Assembly (NCBI RefSeq): GCF_027922005.1
Contig: NZ_BSEV01000027.1
Span: 46,913-110,912 of the forward strand
Direction of reading: 5' to 3'
Source: Streptosporangium carneum
GTDB lineage: Bacteria > Actinomycetota > Actinomycetes > Streptosporangiales > Streptosporangiaceae
Length of the DNA: 64,000 nt
Shown here: piece after piece, positions 44,849-55,518 of the stretch
How positions within the stretch are numbered: the first letter of the stretch is position 1
Layout: each line of letters opens with the position of its first letter
Made by a program: the position numbers and the translations under genes
The notes under the pieces: model-generated
Seen by the model: only the letters and a program-made list of their open reading frames with translations
Database searches by the model: none
Told to the model about the DNA's origin: nothing

Positions 44849-45757
44849 ATGGACGACCGCACCGAGATCAAGGAGTTCCTCACCTCCCGCCGCGCCCGCA
44901 TCACCCCCGAGCAGGCCGGGCTGCCCGCCTACGGCGGCAACCGGCGCGTCAAGGGACTGCGTCGCGAAGAGGTCGCCATGCTGGCCGGAGTCTCGGTCGA
45001 CTACTACGTCCGCCTGGAGCGCGGGCACCTGTCAGGCGCCTCCGACAGCGTCCTGGACAACCTCGCCCGCGCCCTGCACCTGGACGACGCCGAACGCGAG
45101 CACCTGTTCGACCTCGCCCGGCGGGAGGCCGGACCCGCCCCCACCGCCCGCCGCCGCACCCCGGTCAAACCGGTCAGGCCCATCCTGCAGCACATGCTGG
45201 ATGCGATCGTCGACGCGCCCGCCTGGATCCGCAACGACCGCCACGACGTCCTGGCGACCAACCGGCTCGCCGCGGCCCTGTACGCGCCCGTCCTGGCCCA
45301 GCGGCAGGCCGACCCGCGCCGTCCGGCCAACACCGCCCGGTTCATCTACCTCGACCCCGCCGCCCGCGAGTTCTTCACCGACTGGGACAAGGCCGCCGAC
45401 GACATCGCCGCCATGCTCCGGGCCGAGGCCGGCCGCAACCCCTACGACCGCAACCTCACCGGCCTCATCGGCGAGCTGTCCACCCGCAGCGAGGTCTTCC
45501 GCAAACGCTGGGCCGACCACAACGTCCGCCACCACCGCACCGGCATCAAGAAGATCCATCACCCCGCCGTCGGTGACCTCGAACTCCACTTCGAGGCCAT
45601 GACCCTGGCCTCCGACCCCGGCCTCACCCTTCTGATGTACACCGCCCCACCCGGCACCCCCAGCGCCGACGGCCTGCGCCTTTTGGCCACCTGGGCCGCC
45701 ACCGGCGACCAGCGGACCACCCCGATCCCGCGTGAGGACCAGCTGCCCGGTGCCTGA
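44849..45757 (+). CDS. XRE-family regulator with MmyB-like ligand-binding domain
   Basis: A 302-residue regulator. Residues 8-75 are a helix-turn-helix of the actinobacterial type that includes the conserved GNRRVKGLRREEVAMLAGVS and YYVRLERGHLSGASDSVL. Residues 105-280 form the PAS-like MmyB pocket (ILQHMLDAIVDAPAWIRNDR, LATNRLAAALY, RFIYLDPAAREFFTDWDKAA), which in characterised relatives binds a fatty acid. Such regulators usually control an adjacent divergent oxidoreductase; here the neighbour is a deleted alcohol dehydrogenase, so the regulator has lost its main apparent target. Confidence 0.94.
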   Translation: MDDRTEIKEFLTSRRARITPEQAGLPAYGGNRRVKGLRREEVAMLAGVSVDYYVRLERGHLSGASDSVLDNLARALHLDDAEREHLFDLARREAGPAPTARRRTPVKPVRPILQHMLDAIVDAPAWIRNDRHDVLATNRLAAALYAPVLAQRQADPRRPANTARFIYLDPAAREFFTDWDKAADDIAAMLRAEAGRNPYDRNLTGLIGELSTRSEVFRKRWADHNVRHHRTGIKKIHHPAVGDLELHFEAMTLASDPGLTLLMYTAPPGTPSADGLRLLATWAATGDQRTTPIPREDQLPGA

Positions 45758-45770
45758 CCGCCCACGGGGA

Positions 45771-45870
45771 GACCAGGGCGGATCTCACCCGGTCCGGCGT
45801 GCGGCTCCACCACCTCGGCGACGTGCACGACGCCGGGCGGGCCGTACTCGATGATCTGAACCGCTCTCAT
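45771..45870 (-). pseudogene. N-terminal stub of a quinone oxidoreductase/zinc-type dehydrogenase
   Basis: From ATG 45870 the frame reads MRAVQIIEYGPPGVVHVAEV, VEPHAGPGEIRPG, the standard first 33 residues of MDR-family quinone oxidoreductases (usually ...GPGEVRIAV). The match ends abruptly near the end of the XRE gene. All catalytic and NADPH-binding parts are missing. Confidence 0.75.
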
Positions 45871-46057
45871 GCGGCCGACCGTAACGGAGCATCTCGTCCG
45901 TTCAGCCAACCGAGGCCTTCGCCGAGCAGTTGGCCTTCCGCTCGGCGGTCATGGCAAAACGGTCGAACGCATCCAGGAATAGAACTCCTCCAGGTCGAGT
46001 GAACCGGCGGCGCCAGGCCGCCTGAACCAGGGCACCGGCGCGAACGTCTGTCTGAAC

Positions 46058-46519
46058 ATGAAACGCTTCGCCATCGCCCTGACCGTCGCCGCCCTCCTGC
46101 TCTCCGCGGCCTGTGGCACGGGAACGCCGCCGCCTGCGCCCGGCGCGACGCCCAGGACCGCACCTGCCGGCGCGGAGCGGCTCACGGTCGACGACTGGTC
46201 GGCCGACAGCGCACGAGCGGAGTTCCGCGGGACCGTACGAGAGCCCGCGCACTATGAGCAGATCTACGCGTTGCGCAAGGCCCCGCCGGGCGACCCGTAC
46301 CCCTGGGAGGTCTCCCCTAACGCCGCGACGATCGTGGGCAGCGCCTGGACGCTCCACTGGGACGTCGGCGCCGCCGCGCCGGGGACCAAGTGGGTGGTGG
46401 TGCTCGCCAGCCTTCCCATAGCGTCGTGCGAGCCTGGTTACCGGTGCGATCCGCTCGACGTGCTGCGGCGGGACGGACCCGCCGGGGAGGGCGTCAAGGC
46501 GGCGGTGACGCTGAACTGA
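46058..46519 (+). CDS. Hypothetical secreted lipoprotein
   Basis: A 153-residue protein with a classic signal peptide MKRFAIALTVAALLLSAACG (lipobox LSAAC), a Pro/Ala/Thr-rich linker to residue 38, and a compact beta-rich domain with tryptophans (WSADSARAEFRGTV, TLHWDVGAAAPGTKWVVVLA) and two cysteines in SCEPGYRCD that may form a disulfide. It would be anchored to the outer face of the membrane. I do not recognise the family. No clear operon partner; a truncated ASCH gene follows 13 bases later. Confidence 0.8.
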   Translation: MKRFAIALTVAALLLSAACGTGTPPPAPGATPRTAPAGAERLTVDDWSADSARAEFRGTVREPAHYEQIYALRKAPPGDPYPWEVSPNAATIVGSAWTLHWDVGAAAPGTKWVVVLASLPIASCEPGYRCDPLDVLRRDGPAGEGVKAAVTLN

Positions 46520-46532
46520 GCCGCCCGCGGGT

Positions 46533-46634
46533 GTGCGCGCCCGGGAGACGACCCTTCACCGCCGCTACTTCGATCTGGTCGCCGACGGCCGCAAGAGCAT
46601 CGAGGTGCAGGCGCACTACCCCAACCTGCGCACT
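46533..46634 (+). pseudogene. N-terminal fragment of an ASCH-domain protein
   Basis: From GTG 46533 the frame reads VRARETTLHRRYFDLVADGR, KSIEVQAHYPNLR, which matches the start of ASCH-domain proteins (TLH..YF.LVADGRKTIEVR..YPNLR), RNA-binding PUA-like folds. The homology stops at 46634, exactly where the Tn3 transposase fragment on the other strand ends (46633). The junction suggests that a transposon-linked rearrangement cut this gene. Confidence 0.75.
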
Positions 46635-46999
46635 CGGGGACGTCGCGGCCCTGAGCGCGCTGCGCGGCGATCGCCTTGGAGTAGCACTCGGTCGTCCAGC
46701 AGATCACCGAGTCGGTCAGCAGGGTCAGGCACCAGGCCTGCTCGGTCTGGTCTTGCAGGTGGGGGCGGACGATGGCGCCCTGCTGGGCGTAGTGCAGGTC
46801 CCGGCGCAGCGCGTGCAGGGACTCGCCCTTGTTGAGCTGCCGGGTGATCTTCCGCTGATACGGCGGGTCGGACAGGTAGCGGGCGGTGTGGGCCGTGAAC
46901 AACCATGTCCCTGCCGGTCAGCGACTTGCCGCGTACCGGGAATCGCTGCCCGTCCGAGGACGACATCGTGCCGCCGCCGAACTTCTTGGCCAGCTCCAG
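46633..46999 (-). pseudogene. Tn3-family transposase, two joined fragments
   Basis: From 46999 the - strand reads LELAKKFGGGTMSSSDGQRF, PVRGKSLTGRDM, the TnpA block around the first catalytic region (GGGxMxSxDGxRF). Within a few codons it jumps to TARYLSDPPYQRKITRQLNK, GESLHALRRDLHYAQQGAIV, TEQAWCLTLLTDSVICWTTE, RAQGRDVPE, the conserved C-terminal blocks. The blocks in between are exactly those found at 42303-42504. No transposon ends are evident. Confidence 0.88.
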
Positions 47000-47073
47000 T
47001 GTGTGGTGATGGTCCGGTCGTTTCGGGCCGCCCTCGCCCCGGCGCCGCTCCCGCCGCCCGTCCGGCTGCCTCT

Positions 47074-47220
47074 TTAGTTGGACCAGGTGTAACCGTTGGT
47101 GGAAGCCTGGCCTCCGGTGGGCGGCTCGTCCACGGCGTGAGCCGGGCTCGCGAGCGCGATACCCGCAGCGACAGCTGCCGCGGTGATGAGTATTTTCGTT
47201 GCCCAGTTCCTTGAAACCAT
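47074..47220 (-). CDS. Tiny secreted peptide (48 residues)
   Basis: Starts at ATG 47220 with a perfect GGAGGT 6 bases upstream. It encodes MVSRNWATKILITAAAVAAG, IALASPAHA as a Sec signal peptide (basic start, hydrophobic core, A-H-A cleavage), leaving a 19-residue mature peptide beginning VDEPPTGGQ and ending in aromatic/asparagine residues. There is no cysteine. It may be a signalling peptide or the precursor of a modified peptide; no maturation genes adjoin it. The upstream region is AT-rich and promoter-like. Too short for most gene callers. Confidence 0.7.
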   Translation of the reverse strand: MVSRNWATKILITAAAVAAGIALASPAHAVDEPPTGGQASTNGYTWSN

Positions 47221-47327
47221 GGTTTACCTCCGATTATGAAATCCCAGGTACGGAAGTGATCGTACATATGGCATTGAACCCCGACAAGAGCGCAATCTAG
47301 GCATATCCCATTACGCGAATTACGGCT

Positions 47328-47519
47328 TTAGTGAATTCCGGTGGACGGCAGGATAGGCAGACTCGCTTCGGGCTCGGGAAGCCAGGCGACGTCGGGGGCG
47401 GCGGGGGCGGCGGGTTGCGCGGTCATGGTGAGAATCCGCTCCGGCTCCGCCTGCGAAGGAGCATCGGGGGACCGGTCGCATGAGGCCGCCTCGGCATCAC
47501 TTGAGAACTCGACTGGCAT
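47328..47519 (-). CDS. Possible small ORF upstream of the secreted peptide gene
   Basis: From ATG 47519 a 63-residue frame starts MPVEFSSDAEAASCDRSPDA and ends SLPILPSTGIH. It is acidic and Pro/Ala-rich, with no signal peptide. There is no clear Shine-Dalgarno, so it would be leaderless or spurious. Its wobble positions are only moderately GC-rich. It precedes the secreted peptide gene on the same strand by 107 bp. Confidence 0.3.
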   Translation of the reverse strand: MPVEFSSDAEAASCDRSPDAPSQAEPERILTMTAQPAAPAAPDVAWLPEPEASLPILPSTGIH

Positions 47520-47764
47520 AGGCCTAGAAAGTAGGGCGAATCCGCCGTCTGGTTCAGCTCGAAGAGCCAACCGGTTCAGTCCTGAGCGTTGTCTTGGGCC
47601 GGAAAGTACCGGCTTCCCCGCTTGTCCGAACAGACGGAGATCACGATCAGGGGGAGCCAGGACGTTCCACGCCGGTTTGATCTACGTGCGATCACTACGC
47701 GATGAACCCGCGAGACGGCTCACCGCCCCTCCGCCCCTCGCCGTAGCTCCGGGCCGTGACCCCG

Positions 47765-48325
47765 TCAGCGCGTGACCGCCCCCCGGCCACGCCGCCAGGC
47801 GTCGCGGCCGAGACGGTACAGCACGTGCGGCCGCAGCCGATGCCCCTCGGGGAGCAGCGGGTGGTCGAAGTCGTCCGCAGGGTCCCTGACCATGCCCAGG
47901 CGCTCCATCACCGCCCTGGAGCGCAGGTTGGAGACCGCCGTCAGGGAGACGATCTCCTCCAGACCCCCCACGCCGAACCCGTGCTCGAACGCCGCAGCGG
48001 CCGCCTCGCCGGCGTAGCCGTGCCCCCAGGCCGCGCGGGCCAGCCGCCAGCCGATCTCGAGCGCCGGGGTGAAACGCGCCTCGAAGGTCTGCCAGGCCAG
48101 CCCGGTGAAGCCGACGAACTCCCCCGTGGCGCGCACCTGCAGCGCCCACAACCCGTAACCGTGTTCCTCGAAGGCCGACTCGATCCGGTCGACCATGGCG
48201 TCGGACTGCTCGCGGCTGAGCGTGGCCGGGAACTGCTCCATCACCTCGGGGTCGGCGTTCATCGCCGCGAACGGCTCCCGGTCCTCGCTGCGCCACCTGC
48301 GCATGATCAGACGTTCGGTCTCCAC
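47765..48325 (-). CDS. GNAT-family N-acetyltransferase (RimJ/RimL-like)
   Basis: A 186-residue acetyltransferase. I prefer GTG 48325, with AGGAG 8 bases upstream, over ATG 48343. Family landmarks are VETERLIMRRWRSEDREPFA, acetyl-CoA-contact region EIGWRLARAAWGHGYAGEAA, and VSLTAVSNLRSRAVMERLGM. Such enzymes acetylate protein N-termini or small amines; the target is unknown. It is divergent from the putative structured RNA and plsC. Confidence 0.93.
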   Translation of the reverse strand: METERLIMRRWRSEDREPFAAMNADPEVMEQFPATLSREQSDAMVDRIESAFEEHGYGLWALQVRATGEFVGFTGLAWQTFEARFTPALEIGWRLARAAWGHGYAGEAAAAAFEHGFGVGGLEEIVSLTAVSNLRSRAVMERLGMVRDPADDFDHPLLPEGHRLRPHVLYRLGRDAWRRGRGAVTR

Positions 48326-48518
48326 GAAACTGACTCCTGTCATCCGGCGTGGTCTCGGAAACCGTACGGCACGGGAGCGTGGGACCCCGTCGGCCAAAGC
48401 GGGTAAGGGCCCACGCCTCGGGCTCCTGACCTGCGGAGACGCACCGATGCCGGTACCGCCTGACACGCCGGGGAGGCGGATGCGGAATAACCATCGGCGG
48501 ACGTCCGTTAGAGTGATC

Positions 48519-48680
48519 GTGCCGATGTGGTTTGTGTCCCCCGGGCCGCAAATTACCGCCTTCACGGAATACCGTTCGGCTGGAGCCGTGTTGTGCCTCT
48601 CGCCGAGGAGGCGACCGCCACATCGGCACTAAACGTTCACGCCCCGCGAGAGCTCCCGCTCTCGCGGGGCGTTTGTTTTT
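48519..48680 (+). ncRNA. Putative structured non-coding RNA with its own promoter and terminator
   Basis: GTGCCGATGTGG (48519-48530) pairs perfectly with CCACATCGGCAC (48618-48629), closing a domain with three internal hairpins: ACGG/CCGT (48564-48575), CGGC/GCCG (48577-48588) and CCTC/GAGG (48596-48608). An intrinsic terminator follows directly. A TAGAGT -10-like hexamer at 48509-48514 would place the transcript start at the first base of the closing stem. Length about 160 nt. No open frame fits. It could be a free-standing RNA or a riboswitch-type leader of plsC; I do not recognise the family. Confidence 0.6.
48639..48680 (+). terminator. Intrinsic terminator of the putative RNA
   Basis: ACGCCCCGCGAGAG (48639-48652) and its reverse complement (48659-48672) form a 14-bp stem with loop CTCCCG, followed by TTGTTTTT. 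It is a textbook Rho-independent terminator, rare in this GC-rich window. Confidence 0.92.
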
Positions 48681-48772
48681 GAGGTTTCGTCCTGGAAAAC
48701 CCCTCTCCTTTTGGAGGATTGCTACAAACATAAAGGGGCCGCTTGTGCGGGTGCGCACACCCGTGGGCTGTC

Positions 48773-48797
48773 GGCTCACCACTTAGTGTGGTGAGCC
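48773..48797. promoter_or_regulatory. Palindrome just upstream of plsC
   Basis: GGCTCACCAC and GTGGTGAGCC are perfect 10-bp arms around TTAGT. It ends 19 bases before the plsC start, so it may be an operator or a leader hairpin close to the ribosome binding site. Confidence 0.55.
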
Positions 48798-48816
48798 CGT
48801 CCTCTGAGGAGAGCCC

Positions 48817-49467
48817 GTGCTCTATCGCCTGACCAAGGTCGTCAGCGCCCCCTTCCTGCATCTGCTGTGGCCGACCTCGGTCATCGGAGCCGAGCACGTG
48901 CCGGGTTCCGGACCGGCCATCATGGCCTCCAACCACCTGTCGGTGCTGGACTCCACCTTCCTGCCGCTTGTGCTCCCCCGTCAGGTGCGCTTCGTCGCCA
49001 AGGCCGAGTACTTCACCGGCAACCCCGTCACCGCGACGTGGATGCGGGCCACCGGGCAGATCCCCATCGACAGGCAGAGCCCCACCGCGGCCCAGGACAT
49101 GCTGGACGCGGCGGCCCAGGTGCTCAAGGACGGCGAGTTGTTCGGCATCTACCCCGAGGGCACCCGCTCCCCCGACGGCCGCCTCTACCGGGGCAAGATC
49201 GGCGTCGCCTGGCTGGCCCTGGCGACCGGGGCCCCGGTCATCCCGGTGGCGATGCGCGGCACCGACAAGGTGCTGCCGATCGGCTCCTCGGTGCCCAGGC
49301 TCGGCCGCGTCGGGGTGCGGATCGGCAAGCCCGTGACGTTCACCGGCTCCCACACCGACGCCCGTGACCGCCGCCGGGTGACCGACGAGATCATGGCGGC
49401 GATCCGGGAGCTGTCAGGGCAGGAGTACGTGGCGAGTTACGCTCCCAGCCGCAGCAAGGACGCCTAA
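48817..49467 (+). CDS. plsC: 1-acyl-sn-glycerol-3-phosphate acyltransferase
   Basis: A 216-residue membrane-associated acyltransferase that makes phosphatidic acid. GTG 48817 follows GAGGAG by 5 bases. Motif I NHLSVLDSTFLP contains the catalytic HxxxxD; motif III is YPEGTRSPDGRLYRGK; motif IV is APVIPVAMRGTDKVLP. Length is normal. Upstream lie a palindrome and the putative structured RNA with terminator, so transcription reaching plsC from the left may be conditional. The penicillin-binding protein gene follows after 91 bp. Confidence 0.93.
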   Translation: MLYRLTKVVSAPFLHLLWPTSVIGAEHVPGSGPAIMASNHLSVLDSTFLPLVLPRQVRFVAKAEYFTGNPVTATWMRATGQIPIDRQSPTAAQDMLDAAAQVLKDGELFGIYPEGTRSPDGRLYRGKIGVAWLALATGAPVIPVAMRGTDKVLPIGSSVPRLGRVGVRIGKPVTFTGSHTDARDRRRVTDEIMAAIRELSGQEYVASYAPSRSKDA

Positions 49468-49558
49468 ACTAACTAGACAACTGACTATCTGTCGACGCAT
49501 ATCAGGTCGGTCACGCTAGGCTGCGGCCTTTGGGGCATCGAGGACTGGGGGCAAATCA

Positions 49559-51190
49559 GTGCCGCGTGGCAAGACGATCGCGATCACTTCGACAGCCGTC
49601 GTGCTGGTGGCGGGGGCCGCGGGCGGAGGCGCATGGTGGTTCCTGCACACCAGGGGCACTCCCCAGGAGACCGCGCAGCGATTCGTCGCGGCCTGGCAGG
49701 CCGGTGACCTGAACGCCATGCGCGCCGAGCTCGGCGCGCAGAACCCGGCGTTCGACAAGACCTATCAGGACATGCGCAAGAACCTGGCCGTCGAGACGGC
49801 CGAGATGCGGCTGAACTCGGTCAAGGAGACCGGGGACGGCACCGGCCAGGCCGCGTACACCGCCGCCCTGAGACTGCGCGACATCGGCGAGTGGAGCTAC
49901 TCTGGCACCCTCGACCTGGCGGTCGTCGACCACCACTGGCGGGTCAAGTGGTCGCCCTCCGCCGTGCACCCCCGCCTGACCGACGGCGCCTCGTTCGCGC
50001 TGAAGACCAAGTGGCCGGAGCGGGCACGGATCACCGCCGCGGGCGGTGAGCGCATCGACGGCGGCACCGCGGGCGGTTCGGTCCAGCAGCTCGTCGGCTA
50101 TCTCGACAAGGCCACGGAAAAGGACGTCAAAACCCTCGGCGCCCCCTACAAGGCGGGTGACGCGATCGGCAGAGGCGGGCTGCAGCAGACCTTCCAGCAG
50201 CACCTGGCGGGCGCCCCCGCCACCGAGATCCAGATCGTCGGCGCCGACCGCAAGACGATCAAGTCCGTGGGCGAGATCGACGGCAAGGACGGCAAGGACC
50301 TCAAGACCAGCCTGGACCTGCGGGTTCAGCGCGCCGCCGCCGACGCGGTCCGCGACCTGAAGCAGACCGCCTCACTGGTGGCGATCAGGCCGTCCACCGG
50401 TGAGATCCTCGCCGTGGCGAACAACCAGGGCGGGTTCAACCGCGCTCTGGACGGCAACTACCCTCCCGGATCGACGTTCAAGGCGATCACCGCGATCGGG
50501 CTGCTGGCGAGCGGGATGACCCCCGGCGAGCAGGTCACCTGCCCCAAGGACGTCACCGTCGGCGGCCTGCCGATCCGCAACTCCCACCACGCGGGCTACG
50601 GCGCGGTGACCTTCTCCGACGCCTTCGCCTACTCCTGCAACACCACCTTCGCCCCGCTGGCCCAGGAACGCCTCGGCGCCGACAAGCTGGTGCGCGCCGC
50701 GGAGCTTTTCGGCTTCAACAAACCGCTCAACATCGGCGTCCCCGCCGCGAAGGGGAGCTTCCCCAAGGCCCAGAGCGGCGCCGAACTCGCCGCGGAGTCC
50801 TTCGGCCAGGGCCGGATCACCGCCAGCCCGCTGCTCATGGCCTCGGTCGGCGCGGCGCTGGCCGACGGCACCTGGCGTCCTCCGACGCTGGTGCCGTCCA
50901 TCGAGCAGAAGGCCGAGCCGCAGGAGCTTCCCTCCGGCGTCCTGCCCAAGATCCACCAGATGATGTCCGCGGTGGTCACCAAGGGCACCGCCAAGGACGC
51001 GCGCCTGCCCTCCGGCACCCGAGGCAAGACCGGCACGGCCGAGTTCGGCCCGCAGGACGACCTCAAGACCCACGCCTGGTTCATGGGCTTCCGCGGCGAC
51101 CTGGCCTTCGCGGTGATCGTCGAGGAGGGCTCGGGCGGCGGCGCGGTCGCCGCGCCGGTGGCCGCGAGCTTCCTGCGCACCCTGGGCTGA
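49559..51190 (+). CDS. Penicillin-binding protein (class B transpeptidase with MecA_N-type domain)
   Basis: A 543-residue protein from GTG 49559. One N-terminal membrane anchor (ITSTAVVLVAGAAGGGAWWF), an NTF2-like MecA_N domain (residues 35-145), a dimerisation linker, then the transpeptidase: SxxK in YPPGSTFKAITAIG, SxN in AYSCNTTFAPLAQ and KTG in GTRGKTGTAEFG. It cross-links peptidoglycan outside the membrane. The MecA_N domain is shared with low-affinity enzymes such as PBP2a, but affinity for beta-lactams cannot be judged here. Monocistronic; convergent with a DUF3040 gene. Confidence 0.94.
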   Translation: MPRGKTIAITSTAVVLVAGAAGGGAWWFLHTRGTPQETAQRFVAAWQAGDLNAMRAELGAQNPAFDKTYQDMRKNLAVETAEMRLNSVKETGDGTGQAAYTAALRLRDIGEWSYSGTLDLAVVDHHWRVKWSPSAVHPRLTDGASFALKTKWPERARITAAGGERIDGGTAGGSVQQLVGYLDKATEKDVKTLGAPYKAGDAIGRGGLQQTFQQHLAGAPATEIQIVGADRKTIKSVGEIDGKDGKDLKTSLDLRVQRAAADAVRDLKQTASLVAIRPSTGEILAVANNQGGFNRALDGNYPPGSTFKAITAIGLLASGMTPGEQVTCPKDVTVGGLPIRNSHHAGYGAVTFSDAFAYSCNTTFAPLAQERLGADKLVRAAELFGFNKPLNIGVPAAKGSFPKAQSGAELAAESFGQGRITASPLLMASVGAALADGTWRPPTLVPSIEQKAEPQELPSGVLPKIHQMMSAVVTKGTAKDARLPSGTRGKTGTAEFGPQDDLKTHAWFMGFRGDLAFAVIVEEGSGGGAVAAPVAASFLRTLG

Positions 51191-51215
51191 CTCGCGAAAG
51201 GGCCGCCCGGAAAGC

Positions 51216-51497
51216 TCAGAGCGGAAGGGCCGCGGCGGCCTCGTGGCGCAGGACCAGGACGAGCAGCGTGGCGATCAGGGTCGCGATCAGCATCCAGCTG
51301 ACCATGATGATGATCGTCGTCCGGCGCGGCCCTCTGGAGACACGACCGTCCCGCGAGCGGCGTTTGCGGCGGCCCTGCTCCTTGCGCTGGACACGCTCGT
51401 TGAACGACTCGAGTCGCGCCGCCAGCCGCGGATCCTCATCGGTGAGGTGACGCTCGATCTGCAGCAGCATTCGCTCCTCGTCTTGCGACCAGGCCAT
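51216..51497 (-). CDS. DUF3040 small membrane protein
   Basis: A 93-residue protein from ATG 51497, GGGGAGG 6 bases upstream. The N-terminal half is MAWSQDEERMLLQIERHLTD, EDPRLAARLESFNERVQ, the DUF3040 signature; a very basic stretch and one transmembrane helix (TTIIIMVSWMLIATLIATLL) follow. Single-helix members are shorter than the usual two-helix form. Role unknown; actinobacteria carry many copies. Confidence 0.92.
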   Translation of the reverse strand: MAWSQDEERMLLQIERHLTDEDPRLAARLESFNERVQRKEQGRRKRRSRDGRVSRGPRRTTIIIMVSWMLIATLIATLLVLVLRHEAAAALPL

Positions 51498-51793
51498 GCC
51501 GTACCTCCCCGGGACGCAAGGCGTGTGCCGATTTCCTGCCCAATCATAAAGATCGTTATCCATTTCCATGGTGGCGATTTACCGCTTCTTTCCAAGCCCG
51601 CCACCCTCGGAACGCAGGCCCCCGCCTGCGGTGCGGGCACCGGGCGGGCGGACGGGACGGACCGGCCCCACCTCCGGGCCGCGGCGGCGCGTACGGACGG
51701 CGGGACCGGCGCGCCCGCGTCCGCGACGGGCGTGAAATCATGATCGGAAGGCTGGGACGAGCCCCACGGTCGACCGATGACGGAGTGAGCACG

Positions 51794-54958
<3,165 letters not shown>

Positions 54959-54992
54959 CGGGCGAGCGCCGGGACGCCCCGCCAGATTAGAT

Positions 54993-55014
54993 AAGCAACT
55001 TAAATAAGTTACTG
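54993..55014. promoter_or_regulatory. Operator-like inverted repeat upstream of the MarR gene
   Basis: AACTT and AAGTT flank AAAT within an AT-rich stretch (AAGCAACTTAAATAAGTTAC) ending about 14 bases before the MarR start. Dyads of this size overlapping the start region are typical MarR autorepression sites. Confidence 0.6.
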
Positions 55015-55027
55015 ATATATTTGGATC

Positions 55028-55507
55028 ATGTCGCCGCATGAGCCGCCTGACGGCCTCGACACGGAGGACCTCGCCCTCGCCCTGGAGAAGTTCACGGGAA
55101 TCTTCATCCGCCTGGCGTCGGTGGAGAAGATGAGCTTCACCACGCTGGGGGTGCTGCACACCCTGGCCGGCAGGGGCCCGCTGCGCCTGTCGGAGCTGAA
55201 GGCGAGCGAGCAGGTCACCCAGCCGGCGATCACCCAGCTCGTCACCCGCCTCGAACGCGACGGCCTGGTCCGGCGACGCCCCGACCCCACGGACGGCCGG
55301 GCGGTGCTGGTGCACCTCACTCCCGCGGGCGCCCAGGTGGTCGACAAACGCCGCAGGGACCGCGTCGACCGCCTGACCGCTCTGACCCGGCGCCTGAGCA
55401 CACCTCAGCGGCAGGCGGTCGCCGCGGCGCTGCCCGCGCTGCTGGAGATGGCCGAGCTCGGCGCCCAGGTCCTGGACGAGCCGCCCGCCTCCTCCCCTCC
55501 CCGGTAA
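55028..55507 (+). CDS. MarR-family regulator
   Basis: A 159-residue winged-helix dimer: MSFTTLGVLHTLAGRGPLRL, SELKASEQVTQPAITQLVTR, LERDGLVRRRPDPTDGRAVL, VHLTPAGAQVVDKRRRDRVD. The DPTDGRA wing is canonical. It starts 11 bases upstream of an epoxide hydrolase gene's start after its stop, so the two form an operon; the ligand may be the hydrolase substrate. An AT-rich dyad lies at its promoter. Confidence 0.94.
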   Translation: MSPHEPPDGLDTEDLALALEKFTGIFIRLASVEKMSFTTLGVLHTLAGRGPLRLSELKASEQVTQPAITQLVTRLERDGLVRRRPDPTDGRAVLVHLTPAGAQVVDKRRRDRVDRLTALTRRLSTPQRQAVAAALPALLEMAELGAQVLDEPPASSPPR

Positions 55508-55518
55508 GGAACCACGCC

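Noticed and set aside
48519..48680. tRNA, tmRNA or SRP RNA at this place
   Set aside because: No cloverleaf, no CCA end, no SRP tetraloop or tmRNA tag frame; only a closing stem with small hairpins and a terminator.
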